From: Moniliella sp. 'wahieum'
Lineage: Eukaryota > Basidiomycota > Moniliellomycetes > Moniliellales > Moniliellaceae
Assembly (NCBI GenBank): GCA_003971905.1
Contig: RSEE01000128.1
Coordinates: forward strand, 1 to 64,000
Length of the DNA stretch: 64,000 nt
Direction of reading: 5' to 3'
In this document: in pieces, positions 38,200 through 49,779 of the stretch
Position numbering within the stretch: the first letter of the stretch is position 1
How the letters are laid out: each line of letters begins with the position of its first letter
Translations under genes and position numbers: made by a program
Notes under the pieces: model-generated
Told to the model about the DNA's origin: nothing
Database searches by the model: none
The model's input: the letters and a program-made list of their open reading frames with translations, nothing else

Positions 38200-40441
38200 G
38201 GCGCGGGGGGCACACGAGCGGCGGAAGAAGCGCAGGGGACGCCGAGAGGGGGTTATATACCATGGGCGATGGGCGGGTGGTGGTGTGGCGCGGAGTGGGG
38301 TGGAGTGGAGTAAGGATGGTGGGGGTGGGCAGAGCACATGGCATGCGCTCGCATTCGTTGCTTGCGCTCTGTTCTGCTGCAGGGGGAGCACTGCCTCGCA
38401 CCACCCAAGCGCTCGCCCTAGCTCGCACTGCCCCACACTGCCTCGCACCGCCTCGCACTGCCCGTGTCTCGCCTCCGCAAATGGCCGCACACTGCCCCCG
38501 AAGGGCGAGCGCGTGCGGCACTGGCGCCATGCCTGCGCTGCCCAGCGAGTGCAGGTGGTGCGCCCCTGTACGGCGCCAGTCCCCCTGGCCATGCACGGGG
38601 CAGCTGGCGCTGTGCTGCGGTCGCTCTGCTGGCGGTGCATGTGCCTCCTGCTGCCTGCCTCCCACCTCGTGCGCCCCCCGCGGCCCCACCCTCACGCGCA
38701 CCCCATGTCCATGCTGCTGGCCAACACGTGCCCGCTCCTCCACACCACCACCATTGGCATCCTCAGCCGTAACCTTAACCCCACACCCCCCTCCGTCATC
38801 GGATTATATGCACCGTCACGACGATGTGCAAATCGCATTCAGTTATTGCCGATAGGGGCAAACATCCACGACCATGATGACCAGACGCGGATGTGGTGGT
38901 GTTGCCAGGGGTAGTATTTATCCCACACGCAACACTCTCCCCGTTGGTGTCGAGTGCATCGGACCACCGACCGCCAACAGATGAGTGGAGAGCGAGCAAA
39001 AAGTGTGGCGAGTGCAAGGAAGAGCAGGCCATACTGTAAGGTCGCACCACACAGTGGCAGCGGCTTCTTGATCCTTGCAATGGCAAACCCTCACCACCGA
39101 GCACACCCTGCTTGATACCAATTGTACCGCCGCTGTATTATACCCTGGTATCCCGGAGACGCCTCCAAGTCAATGCTCTGCGCCTGACGACGGCAATCCG
39201 CAGGAGACCAGTACGCACGACGTTCGTCGTGTAAGAATATTCTCCAAGACTGCTGTCCGGCGAAGGCAGTGCTGGGCACCCGTACTACTACCTGTGGTCG
39301 ACTCCGCTTACCATGTATAATGTACTGGAGGGAAGGAAGGCGTATTTGACGCTGCAAACAGTCTACTAGTAGTAACCCTTTGGACTCTCATTCTGCGAGG
39401 AAGAGGACAATAATGGTCCGCGTACGTCCCTTGCGGCCAGCACGATACCCGTGGCATACTACATCAGGACAGAAGGTCTCGTTAATCGTCTCGATATTCC
39501 GCACTGCTTCCGCTTGGGCCACACTTTTGTCCGAATGCCACATGTCACGAGAGGTCGCGAGAGGGAGAGGTATCGATTCTCATCGATCATCATCGATCAT
39601 CCTCTGCCCTGTGACTAGTGACGTGACTCTCTTCTATACAGGGCGCGGGCACGGACTTGCTCTCTGCCCCGCCACATGGCCTCTCTTCTCCCTGTGGCAC
39701 TGCATCCCACTCCTTGGGCCGGGACCCTCTAGGACCTTACAATCGTCAAAGATTTTCCCATTTGCCCTACTACTACTATTACTCTCCCAGCGTTTCCTTT
39801 CGCGTTTGGGCAGACGTCTACCCAGGGGTGGTCCCACCCCTACCCCATCTTCCTTTGCTGCTGGTACCGAGATGGTCTCTGCCGATCTGATTTCTGTTAA
39901 AACGACTCCTGACCCTGGTTGGTTCGTGCGGTTCTTCAAGTGGAGTTCGCATTGCAGTCAGCATGTGCCATCTTCGAGCTTCAATCTTCTGTGCGCGAGG
40001 TCCGTGCGTTGATAACCAGGATTCTCGAGGGGTCTGCCATGCTCGGCTGGGATCATACATATGACGTCTCCGTCTGCCATGTCGAGTTCGCTACAAAGGG
40101 AGCAGTATGTGACCCGTTTGTCCCACATGCGCGTATTATACTTAGCCTTCCTACGACCCAGGCGGCGCCGACGCCGAAGCGTCGCTTCTCGCTTCTCTCT
40201 ACCGTTCAGTCGCGATCCCAGTGGCACTACACGCGCCTGGGATCGTCTGGTCGTAGTGCACATACTTTACTAGAGCCGACTTGAATTGCATCTGCACCCG
40301 ATCTGCCTCGCCGCTCGCTCCGGGGCACAGGTGTTGGCGGCGGGGAACCTTCCTAGCTTGCCTACGCTTTCCCTTTAAGCCTTTAGCCTTCAGCCTGAGC
40401 CTGAGCCTGAGCCTGAGGCTTAGCTGTCTGTCCCTTTAGGC
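38200..40441. other. 2.2 kb intergenic upstream of OPT
   Basis: The first 700 bases upstream of the OPT start are GC-rich with repeated CTCGCACTGCC/CCTCGCACC words (38390-38465). The rest is AT-richer, with a GATCGATTCTCATCGATCATCATCGATC-like run near 39571-39600 and palindromic words. At 40376-40440 an array of CCTGAG and TTTAGGCTTAG words abuts the end of the next gene. Long frames at 38150-38914 (+) are composition artefacts. No gene recognised. Confidence 0.5.
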
Positions 40442-42487
40442 TTAGCGGTACGCCTGGACGGGGGCCTTGGACGTGCCGGCGCTGTTGCTAGCGTGGGCCA
40501 GCACCCGTACGCTCTGCCGCAACAAGCGCAGCAGTAGCAGCGGATCCCCTCCCCGTCACACGCCGCACCAGCACCAGCACCGCAGTGAGTAGGAGTGTGA
40601 CACTGAGCGTGTCGAGCGCCACGCGCGCCGCGAGGTACGCCAGCGCCAGCCCGATGCGTACCGGCGCAGAGAGCAGCACGTTCCCCAGCGCATGACCGAC
40701 AGTGGGTGTATGCGTGGACGTGTGTGGCTGCGTAGCGTCCACCCCCATGCCCATGCCCATGCCCATGCCCAAGTCTCTTCCGTCCCCGTCGCGCGACAGA
40801 CCCAGGACAACTCGCATATCTTGCGCGGCATTCCACAGCGCGCGGTGTAGGGGGACCAGTGCGCCAGCTGTTCCCGACGTTCCCACCCACCAGAACGGAG
40901 TCCACCCCTGCCCCCCCCTCCGACCCCCATCCCCGCCCCCATCCCCGCCCCCATCCCGGTACCCATCCCGGTACCCATTGGGCCCTCCAGAGCCGCGCGC
41001 TGCTCACGCGCGTCATGCGGTCGTGCAGCCCAAGCAAGCTCGCTTGGATCCCCTCCAGCGCCACGTCCACCGCATCTGCGCGCGTCGACCCGAGCCTCAC
41101 CGAGCCGGTGTGCGATCCCACATCGGAAATCCGAGGTAGACGAGGTTCTGCCTCACCTTGCGTGCGGCGGGTGGGATGCTTGCGTTTGTACTTGTCTGGG
41201 CCGAACCAGCGCCGAGCTACTCCGGCCTCCGACCGACGAAGCAGCGTAGGTTGACGATCCCGCCCCGGGCCGCGCCGAACGGTACAGTCCCGCAGTCGGA
41301 TGCGCCAAGGGCCCGGCCGCTTGACCTGACGCGCTCTGTGGCCCCGCGGGGGGGGGTAGCGGCCAGACCAGGCATGGGACAGACGCTTTCGGACCCAGGC
41401 TGGTGCCACTGCGATTGGGCGTGCGACTGCGCGTGCGGGTGCACTTGTGGTTGTGGCGGGTGCGGTGGCTGGGTCGGGACCTGGGTCGAGGACGAACCCA
41501 GCTCGTCCCGGTCCCTCCTTCCTGCGTGGGAGGGGGTGCGCAGCAGCACGTCCGAGCGGGGTAGTGCGGCTTGGTGGTGGCGCTAGCACTGGCGCGGGAT
41601 GCTGATGTCACCGACTCGCACCCGGCCGGCCGAGGCGCTGCGAACCCCATCGGAAGCGGGTAGGACGAAGCTAGTGGTAGTTGTGGTAGTGCTGGTGGTA
41701 GTGCAGGTGGGGGGGGGGGGGAAGGCTGCCATGCCACCTCCGTCTTACCTGAGAGCGAGGGGGGCGGGGAGGCCAAGGTAGAGCTAGAGGTTGGGTGGTG
41801 GTGCCGAGTTGTGCGCGGTGCCGATCCGGACGCGCCGGTCGTCTCCCCTCCTTCGTCGCCTCGCCTCGCCATCGTCATGGTCTTGGCTGCGGGGGGAAGC
41901 GCGCCGGAGCACCGGACGGGACGCGCGGGTGCGAGTCGGATTGCGATTGCGATTGCGATTGCGAATGCGAATATGAATGCGAATGCGAATGGGAGGGGGA
42001 AGGGGAATCCTCCTCCTCCTCTCCTCCCCCTCCTCTCCTCCTTCATCGTCGTACTCGTCATACTGGCTGCCTTCGCCGGTAGCGTCCGAGTCGGTATAGT
42101 CCTCATCGGTGGTGACCAAGGTAGAGTCCATGACCTGTTCCGCGATCTGGTCCGAAAAGTTCTCCAACTCCTCAATCAACGCCATGGCCTGGGGGCGATC
42201 GCGGTAGCGGCGCAAGGTGCGCAGCATAGCCTCGACATAGAGTTGCTTTGCGTCGCGGGCACGGAGGCCGCGTCGCGCAGCCCACGCATCCCACTTGGCG
42301 CGCCCGAGCATGTCGAGCAGCCGGGGCCGCGGCGCGCTGACATCGCCCTCGGTCGCTTGCTTGTAGAGGCTGTACAGCGCCAGCTTTCCTCGTACGACGT
42401 CTGGATCGGCCCGGCCGGCGGCGGCAGCGATTGCGCAATGGCCACCGTGTGGCTGAACAGCGCGTCAATCACATCGTCGCTGCTCAT
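40442..42487 (-). CDS. acyl-CoA-binding, tail-anchored protein (ACBD5/Atg37-like)
   Basis: An N-terminal acyl-CoA-binding domain: DDVIDALFSHTVAIAQSLP, PAGPIQTSYEE, LALYSLYKQATEGD (the ACBP signature), RPRLLDMLGRAKWDAW and DAKQLYVEAMLRTLRRY. Long disordered middle with acidic and Arg-Ile/Arg-Asn repeats, a helix (VDVALEGIQASLLGLHDRM), then a C-terminal hydrophobic anchor (LALAYLAARVALDTLSVTLL and on) with basic residues after it. This order, ACBP then coiled coil then tail anchor, is that of animal ACBD4/5 and yeast Atg37, peroxisomal proteins tied to very-long-chain acyl-CoA handling and pexophagy; assignment to that group is inference. One base is missing near 42387. An in-frame ATG at 42616 would extend the N-terminus. 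The stop at 40442 is the best of three candidate ends. Confidence 0.72.
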
Positions 42488-43116
42488 CGCGACGGCGCGC
42501 AGGGCTTGGGGCGACGGCAGAGCAGCGATGGCAGAGCAGTCGACGCCGACGGCCACCGGCGCGGTGGGGGGGAGCGCCGAGCTGGACGCGGGCGGGGCAT
42601 TCCGCCCAGCGGGCACGGGGGCAGTGTGCCGGTGCTCCCGCAGGCGGCGCGGGGCGCTGCGAGTGGGTGAAATGTCGGCCCAGGAGCTGCTGTGCTAACA
42701 CCAGCGCCCCCACCACACACGTGGGCTGCGCCCCGAGCGAGCAGGATGTGGGCGCTTCCATTCTTGTATCTCTTCGATCCTACGGCGTAACCCCCTCCCG
42801 AAACCACCATCACCAGGTGGGAACGAAGGAGGGATTAACAAGGGAACGAATTCTATCCATCTATCCATCTATCCATCTATCCATCTATCCTATCATATCC
42901 ATCTATCCATCTATCCATCTATCCATCTATCCATCTATCCATCTACCCATCTACCCATCTACCCATCCACCAATCTATCCATCCACCCATCCATCAATCA
43001 AAGCAGCCAGTGAAGTGCGAAAGTGTGAAGTGGAAGTGGGAAGTGGGAAGGGCAAGTGCGAGGCGAAGCGTGGGGGGGGTAAGCTACAACCACTGCAGGA
43101 CGGACGACGACGACCG
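42488..43116. other. intergenic with CTATCCAT satellite
   Basis: About 630 bases upstream of the acyl-CoA-binding gene and downstream of the DUF2433 gene. The first 130 bases could still be coding if the earlier ATG is used. A TCTATCCA/CTACCCAT tandem (about 42851-42998) makes up a quarter of the region, and AAGTGGGAAGTGGGAAG-like purine repeats follow (43015-43060). No gene recognised. Confidence 0.6.
42851..42998. repeat. TCTATCCA tandem repeat
   Basis: Octanucleotide tandem (four-base register CTAT/CCAT), interrupted once near 42890 by TCCTATCATATCC and drifting to CTACCCAT and CCACCCAT variants at its right end. A non-coding microsatellite. Confidence 0.9.
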
Positions 43117-46033
43117 TTAGCTCGACGTGGCAGTCACCGTGCTCTCGGGCACAGGAGAGGCCTTGGTCTCCTTTTGCTTTTCCGTTTCCTTCTCCTCTTC
43201 TTGCCTTCGGCCTTGGGTTCGACCTTCGTCTCAGGTTTCACCTCGGGCTTCACCTCAGGCTTCACCTCAGACTTCACCTCAGGCTTGGCTCGGGCTTCAC
43301 CTCCGGCTTCACCTCGGGCTTGGCCTCGGGCTTGGCCTCGGGCTTGGCCTCGGGCTTGGACTTGGGGGCATTGTTGGCGTCGGACTTGGTCTCCGAGGTA
43401 GGTTCGGGGGTAGGCTCCACCTTGGTTTCCGCCTTGGGTTCCGACTTGGGTTCCTTGCCACGGGCGCACTTTTGCCCTCGCCAGCTTTCTTGTCTTTGCT
43501 CGAGTCCTTGCCCGTATCCTTGCCCGTGTCCGCCGCCTTGGAGCTGTCCTTGCCTTTGCCAGGGGGGTCCTGCCCCGCGCGTTTGTCCTCGCCCTTCTTC
43601 TTGCCCTTGCCGCGCGCACGACGGTCACGCTCATCGGCCGTGTCGGGATCGGTACCCTGGACGGAAACGACTGATCCCGTCTTCTTCCTCTCCTCCTTCT
43701 TGGTGTCCGTGTCCCTCTTGCTCCCCCCTTCTTTCTTCGTACCGGTAGGATTGCTGTTACTGTTACTGTTACTGTTACTGTTACTGTTACTGTTACTGTT
43801 ACTGTTACTGTTGCTGTTGTGTTGTTGTTGCTGGTTGATGGATGATCAGGCTTCTTACGCTCGCGAGCTTGGTCGGACGAGGCAGTGCGTCCATCGCGTT
43901 TAGGCCGGAAAGCACGTTGCAACGTCGGCGTACACGTCCTACCTTCGCGCGTAGTCAACACGGCCCTCGTCGCACCCAATTGCAACGCTTCCTGCACCGC
44001 CGCCTCCGACGCAAACGTCACGTGTGCAAACCCTTTTTGAACACCCGCCCCAGTCGCACCAGCACCAGCACCGCGAGCATCCGAGTCCGTGTCTCCCCCA
44101 CCGCCACCTCGACTACCCCCACGCGGGTTGTGCGTGGGGATGGTAATGTCGGTAATCTGCTTGGCCAGCCGGTGGGAAGTAACTTTGGATCGCCAACGGC
44201 GTCACGGGCAACGCACTGCCCAACCCGGCCATGTGGAGCGTCAACACTGGTTCCCCACTCTGTCCAGCCCCAGTCCCACCCCCAGTCCCAGCTCCAGTCC
44301 CCGACGCCGACGCCGACGCCGAAGCAGAACCGCGAGCAGCGGCACTAGGTCCGCCGCTGGCCTGGGCCGGCGACGTGCCGGACCGACGCCGGCACCGGCA
44401 CCGGGCCCGGCGGACGCAGCAAGGGCGGTACGTTCCCACGGCGCAGGGCCGCGCGTGGGGGGGGGGTTGTTTCGGAAGACTGGCCGGGGCAGGCGGGAGC
44501 GAAGCGGGTTTGAGAGCGGAAGCGGAAGCGGGGGCGGGTGCTGCTGCTGCTGCTGTGGCGGCGGCGGCGGGTGTGGTCTGGTTCGGAGCTGGACCTGACG
44601 CTGGAGCTGGTGCCGAAGCGGGAGCAGGGGCGAGAGCGGGAGCTGGGGCGGGAGCTGGGAGCTTGGAAGGAGCCGCATGGCCCGCGCGGCGGTAGGCAAA
44701 GTTGAATCCTTGCGACTTGGTAGTGGCTGAGATACGGCCTTGGTGAATGTCGAGGGTGAGGGAGCCGTGGCGGCATCGGGCAAGTTCCAGTTCCAAATGT
44801 TTTCCAGGTTGCCTCTTCGGCAGCCGAGGGGTGGGAGGCCGCGCCGCCGCCTGCTTGGGACGGGGTGGGTCCAGCAGGAATGCGGTTGATGACGGCCAAC
44901 GCGTTGCGGAGGAGCACACGTTGGTGATCGTCAATCACTTCTTCCACCTTGGTCTTGACCGTGTCCCATACCTCGTAAAAGGCGTTGCGGGAAGCGATGA
45001 GCTTGGCACGAAAGTTTTCCGGGTCGTGCTGGACGTTGAACTCATTGTAGGATACAGCGTAGCGGAAGTGCAAGCCGGCCGAGATGGTCAGGTCGGCACG
45101 CAGCGCAATGGCCAGCAGCGCCAACAAGCCTTCCCGCCCTGGCGCGACATGGGTCAAGAGCAAGCGCGTCTCGGACGCATCGTACACTTTTTGTGGGTAT
45201 CGATCAGCTCGCCAATCTGCAACAACGTTGTCCACATCGTTCCTTGACCCCCGGCAATCGTCGCGTTGCCCAGTCCATTGTCAAACAACTTGTGCATCAC
45301 CACCGTTCCGCCCAGGCCGAGCAAGCGCAAGCGCACGCCACCCACCTCGATTGCTCGTGTCGTAGCCTCGTCGAGGACATGGAGATTGTGCACGCTGTAC
45401 TCGCCCGTGCGGAACTTCTCGAGGACCTCGACGTCTTCACAGGCGCCCCAGACGGTGAACACGGGCACCTGCAGCGTCAGCTGGCCCGAGAGCAATTGGG
45501 GGAACTCGGAGAGAAGCTGGGCGGTGCCTGGTGGGCGACGGCGGTGCGCAGCGCGGCGTTGGCCACGGGACCCGAGCCGCCCTCGAGCGACAGCAGACGG
45601 GAGCGCTCGTGCTCGGGCACAAGGGGCGAGTACTGGATGAGGTGGCGCAGGGTGCGGTCCGAGATGCGCTCGAGGCTCGACTGCTCGTAGAACGCAAAGT
45701 CGCCCGTGTGGATCACTGCGTCGGCCGGGTCTCGGCCGCGAGTGGTTGAGGAGCGCGAGCTTGCCTGCGTCGGACGGCACGGGGCGCGGTCAGCGAGTGT
45801 GGCGGAGGACAGGGGGCAGGGGGGGGGGGGGGGGGGGAGTACGCACCACGCACATCGGCAATGCACAGGATGCGGCCATGGGGGCCGTCGATGACGTGGA
45901 CGCCGTCGCTGACGGCGGAGGGCGTGAGCTGGAGGGCGGGGGCGGGGGCGGGGGCGTGTGGGTGCGGGTGGGGTGTGGCGGGGGCTGCTTGTGTGGGGGC
46001 GGCGGCCGCGGGGGCGGGGGCGGGCGTGGCCAT
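43117..46033 (-). CDS. DUF2433 metallophosphoesterase-like protein with C-terminal RRM
   Basis: Fungal DUF2433 protein with a calcineurin-like phosphoesterase N-terminus. The order is [11 protein letters not shown], then across the intron [119 protein letters not shown] and [18 protein letters not shown]. After an Ala/Pro-rich linker an RRM-like part follows ([16 protein letters not shown] and on; [17 protein letters not shown] as RNP1), then a Lys/Glu/Pro tail ending [17 protein letters not shown]. The first His of the usual GDxHG-type metal motif is not obvious (DVRG). Intron 45846-45765 has GTGCGT and a 19-base C run on the sense strand. Function is unknown in the family; an RNA-linked role is suggested by the RRM. 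About 945 residues, with several frame changes. Confidence 0.82.
43752..43813 (-). repeat. TTACTG hexamer array in DUF2433 tail
   Basis: About ten TTACTG units. On the coding (minus) strand they read CAGTAA, giving Thr-Val dipeptides in the frame that contains the RRM C-terminus ([11 protein letters not shown]). The array separates the RRM from the Lys-rich tail. Confidence 0.85.
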
Positions 46034-46930
46034 GGCGCGGGGTGCGGGTGGTGGGGAGGCAGAGGGGCGGGGCGGAGGGGAGGCGGCCGAGGGGCGGATG
46101 GATGCGCTTGGGCGGCCGGCGTGGCGCATCCCGCCCACACAGGCGCTGTGCCCGCACCCCAACCCTACTGTGGCGCGCGCGCCCCTTGCAGTCGGAGCGG
46201 TAGCCTGAAGTGGTCACGTCGGAATCAGCACTTCCGCCCGCTGGATGGGTTGGGTTACGCCCATCCGTGCGTGGCCCAGCCGCCGTCCGATCCAGATGAC
46301 CAATCTGGCCCAGACGGAGCACAGAAGCAATGCAGGAAAGATACACAGAAATGACGAGGATCGATGGTCGAGATGGCCGGTGACCCGAGGCGCAGCCGGT
46401 GTGGCTCGTGCGGTCAGCGTGCTGAGTACTGACTGAGTGGTGCTGAGCAGGCCAAGTGCGTGGAGGACTAACTCAGCGTTGAGAGTGAGGTTGAGGTTGA
46501 GGTTGAGGTTGAGCGCGGGGCACTCACTCGCACTGCGGCCTCAGACCGAGGTAGGAGGACCGGAGGAGGCGGCTGGGGCGGCCGCGCGCGAGTGTGCCCC
46601 CGTGCGGCCCCTCCAAAGTTTGGACCAGCCAGCAGGGGGCGTGTGTCCTCCGACCTCCGCACCAGCCCAGTCTCCCGCCGCGTGGCTGCGTCGCCAGTGT
46701 GATATTTTTCCAAGTTCAGTCCTACGCAGTCGAGTCCTCCGTTGAGCACCCGCTGGGTCTGCGCTTGCCTTGGGGCGAGCAAGAGGCTGCTGGGGTGCTT
46801 CGATATCGTATCGATGGGGGCATCGCAGATCGCACGTCGTAACTGGCACCTGGCAGCCCCCACCGGTGCCTGTCTCCTGTTCCCTGTCGCCCTTCCCTCC
46901 TCCTCCTTCCTTCTGCCACCACTGGCTGCC
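46034..46930. promoter_or_regulatory. divergent DUF2433/ACOT9 region
   Basis: About 900 bases between divergent starts. GC-rich near the DUF2433 start; the middle has ACTGACTGAGTGGTGCTGAG words and a GAGGTT tandem (46483-46512). The ACOT9 side ends in a CCTCCTCCTTCCTTCTGCC pyrimidine leader just before its ATG. No gene recognised inside. Confidence 0.5.
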
Positions 46931-48997
46931 ATGTCTGTTCTCCTCCGGCCCCTTCGTCTCGCCCCCCGGCGCGTCTTTCTTCCCGTCTTGGCCTTGGCCC
47001 GCGCAACGGTGCCGGTGCCAGTGTCCGCCGCTCCGTCCTGCTCGGCGGGCCGAGCGTGGCCGCCGCCCCTGCCCCACCGGCACGCTCGTGCGTACGCTGA
47101 GTGGCTCGTCGCGCGTGCTCGAGGCGCCCCCGCCCTTGTCGCCCACCCCGGCCGCACCAAGATGACCGGCGACGAGTTTGGGGAGGACGCGTTGGCGCTC
47201 AACCAACTGCTGCACCAAGTGCGGCAAGGCGCGGCGCCCATCCCGATTCCGACGCGGATGGCGCCGATGCACACGTGGGCGGAGGAACGGCGTCGGATGG
47301 GCCTGCCGTCCGAGACGGGCCAGGCCGAGCTGCGCGCCGCCGTCGAGGCATTTGAAGCGTTGCCCCTGACGCCGAAAAAGATGGCGGATTCCTTGGTCGA
47401 GCTGCAGCTCAACTTTACCGAGTCGAGCAAGTTGGTGGAAGACTACATTGCCACCTCGGGCCTGATCCGCCTGGTAAGATCTGGGAAGATTTGGATGGCA
47501 TGGCGGCCGCGGTGAGTTATCTCCATGCTATGGGCCGCTTGCCTTCCAACCAAGATCAAGGGTCCCCCGTGTTACCGTCACGGCCTCGGTGGATCGGTTG
47601 GAACTGTTGCGGCCGTTGCCCGCAGTGCAATTACCACCTGATTGGTATCACCATCTACGTTGGGTCCTCCTCGATGGAAGTCTTGACGGCCATTGAGGAA
47701 ATCACGCCGAGGGTCAGCGCGAAATCATCATGACGGGCATGTACGTTGTTGGGCTTCCTTCTCCTTTGTTTTTTGTGGATATTTGATTGGGGTGGACAAA
47801 AGGAAAACTAAGGTGTGTGTTCTTGGCATGAGGACGGATTGCTGACCTATGTTTCCCATTCCCTTGCCTTTTTTGCCTTTTGCCTTTTGCCTTTTGCCTT
47901 TTGCCTTTTGCCTTTTGCCTTTGCCTTTTGCCTTTTGCCTTTTGCCTTTTGCCTTTTGCCTTTTGCCTTTTGCCTTTTGCCTTTTGCCTTTTGCCTTTTG
48001 CCTTTTGCCTTTTGCCTTTGCCTTTGCCTTTTGCCTTTTGCCTTTGCCTTTTGCCTTTTGCCTTTTGCCTTTGCCTTTTGCCTTTTGCCTTTGCCTTTGC
48101 CTTTTGCCTTTGCCTTTTGCCTTTTGCCTTTGCCTTTTGCCTTTTGCCTTTTGCCTTTTGCCTTTGCCTTCCGTTAGTTTCACCATGGCCTCGCGTAACG
48201 CGTTGACCCAACGTGCGCAGCGTGTTGCACCCTTGGCCTTGAACACGCCCGCGGAAAAAACAATTGTCGGCGCGGGGCGGGCGCACAAGGAGCGCAAGAT
48301 GGCGTTATCGAAGCGGTCGTTGGAACGGCAGCCGCCGACGCAGGAAGAAGCACAGGTACTGCACGCTGAGTTTTTGCGCGACCGCGATTCGCTGCAAGCG
48401 TCCATGGCGCATACTTTGGCCAGTGCGGGTGGTCGTTAGGCCCGCCCACGAGCGCGTACGAACCGAGTCATGGGCCTGAAACGGAGCAGGTGGTGGATAT
48501 CTCCACCACCACCATCTCTAGCGTGCACCACATTCATCCCCAATCGAGCAACTTTCACCTGTTCACCTTGGTGGGACTCTGATCCGGTTTGCGTACGAGT
48601 TGGCATGGATGAACGCGGCCATGTTCGCAAATGCCTACGTCACCTTCCTCTCTCGACACGCTCATCTTCCACACACCCGTGCCTATTGGCTCGGCTCAAC
48701 CTCTCCTCCTCCATCACCTACACTTCCCAGCGCAAAGACCAACGCGACGGCGTCACGGACCAGCCTGTCCGGGCGGCCGTGGCGGTGTGGGTGGAAATTG
48801 TGGATATGGTCACAGGCGTCCGCACTAGGTCCAACACGTTTTACTTTACGTTTGCCATTGGCTCTACCAAGCGCCGCGTCGCGCCCTATACTTACCCCGA
48901 GGCCATCGAGTGGATCGAGTCCAGGCGCCGCATCGCCCTTGGCGACGCGTTCCGCGCTCGCAGAGATACTCTCTCGCTGCCGTCCAAGGCAAAGTAA
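46931..48997 (+). CDS. ACOT9: mitochondrial acyl-CoA thioesterase (ACOT9-like)
   Basis: Double-hotdog acyl-CoA hydrolase of the ACOT9/10 group, matrix-located. The presequence MSVLLRPLRLAPRRVFLPVL fits import. First hotdog: DSLVELQLNFTESSKLVEDY, GLIR, then KIWEDLDGMAAAVSYLHAMG in shifted frame, TASVDRLELLRPL and ITIYVGSSSMEVLTAIEEIT, ending REIIMTGM. The intron 47741-48177 (GTACGT to GTTAG) interrupts at FTMASRNA. Second hotdog: IHPQSSNFHLFT, IRFAYELAWMNAAMFANAYV, DTLIFHTPVPIGS, LNLSSSITYTSQRKD and AVWVEIVDMVTGVRTRSNTF. It ends in DAFRARRDTLSLPSKAK. Frame changes lie near 47480, 47560-47640, 48440 and 48580-48690. About 540 residues. The intron is almost wholly a heptamer repeat. Confidence 0.83.
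47864..48170 (+). repeat. TTTTGCC heptamer array inside ACOT9 intron
   Basis: About 45 tandem copies of TTTTGCC with scattered six-base TTTGCC variants, filling 70 percent of the 437-base intron and running up to seven bases before the acceptor AG. On the sense strand it is a long, nearly pure pyrimidine-plus-G tract that can serve as an extended polypyrimidine tract. Confidence 0.95.
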
Positions 48998-49779
48998 CCT
49001 GGTACATAACGCATCATGGTCCTCTCTTCGGGGCGGTACACCCCCCCGGTCCCCTCTCTGGGACGACTCGCCTCACCTGGAGGGGTGGTACCCGTCATGC
49101 TGCGCTCCCCCTTGCTCGTGGTAGGGGTGAGACGACTCGGACGCGAGGCGAGACGAGGCGAGGCGATGCACGCACGGTTTGGCTATTTTTCATCCATTCA
49201 ACTCATCACATGCAGTACACCCCTACTATCCATCGCCGCCTTCGACTGCTGCCTAGATTTTTGTGTCTGCGTCTCTGTGAGATTCAGTCCCTATCCCGCA
49301 TGTATCTAGAATGTGGATTGAGGGACGTGGGGACTTTGGGACTTTGGTAGACTTATGCGAGAGTGAAAGGATGGCAGGAAGGAAGGGAGGAAAAAGGACG
49401 CGCAGAGAGAACAGAGGTGCATCGTATATACTCACCCCTCTTTGAGCCAAGGTTTGCGCTCGCTTCGTGCGCCACCGTCTGGCCGTGGTACATGGGACGT
49501 TGGGAGAAGGTGGTACTGGGTGGCAGTGGTAATGACCCGGCTGCCTTCCCAAAGAACAGTCGTACCGTACAATCCCGTCCCAGTTCCGTTGCATGCACCT
49601 CCTCCCTCCCCGGGCACACTTTGGGATACACCAAGCACCCACATCTACCGCCCCCTCCGCCTCCGCATCTACCTAACGATCTACCGACTCCCCTCGGCGC
49701 GGTGAGTGCTGGCATGCATGCAGTGGCGGGGTTCAAGGACAGCTTGGGGTTGCGCTGCTGCCTGGGATTTCGTTGGCCA
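48998..49779. other. convergent ACOT9/CARNMT1 intergenic
   Basis: About 780 bases between convergent genes, with GACGCGAGGCGAGACGAGGCGAGGCG repeats (49138-49164) and no conserved coding text on either strand. Part of it is 3-prime UTR of both neighbours. Confidence 0.5.

Noticed and set aside
38150-38914. 254-codon plus-strand frame opposite the OPT start
   Set aside because: Overlaps the first OPT exon and its GC-rich promoter; composition (Arg/Pro/Ala/Ser) is that of a stop-poor GC-rich shadow.
43127-43903. 258-codon plus-strand frame
   Set aside because: It is the reverse of the Lys/Glu/Pro tail and TTACTG array of the DUF2433 gene; its poly-Leu end comes from the repeat.
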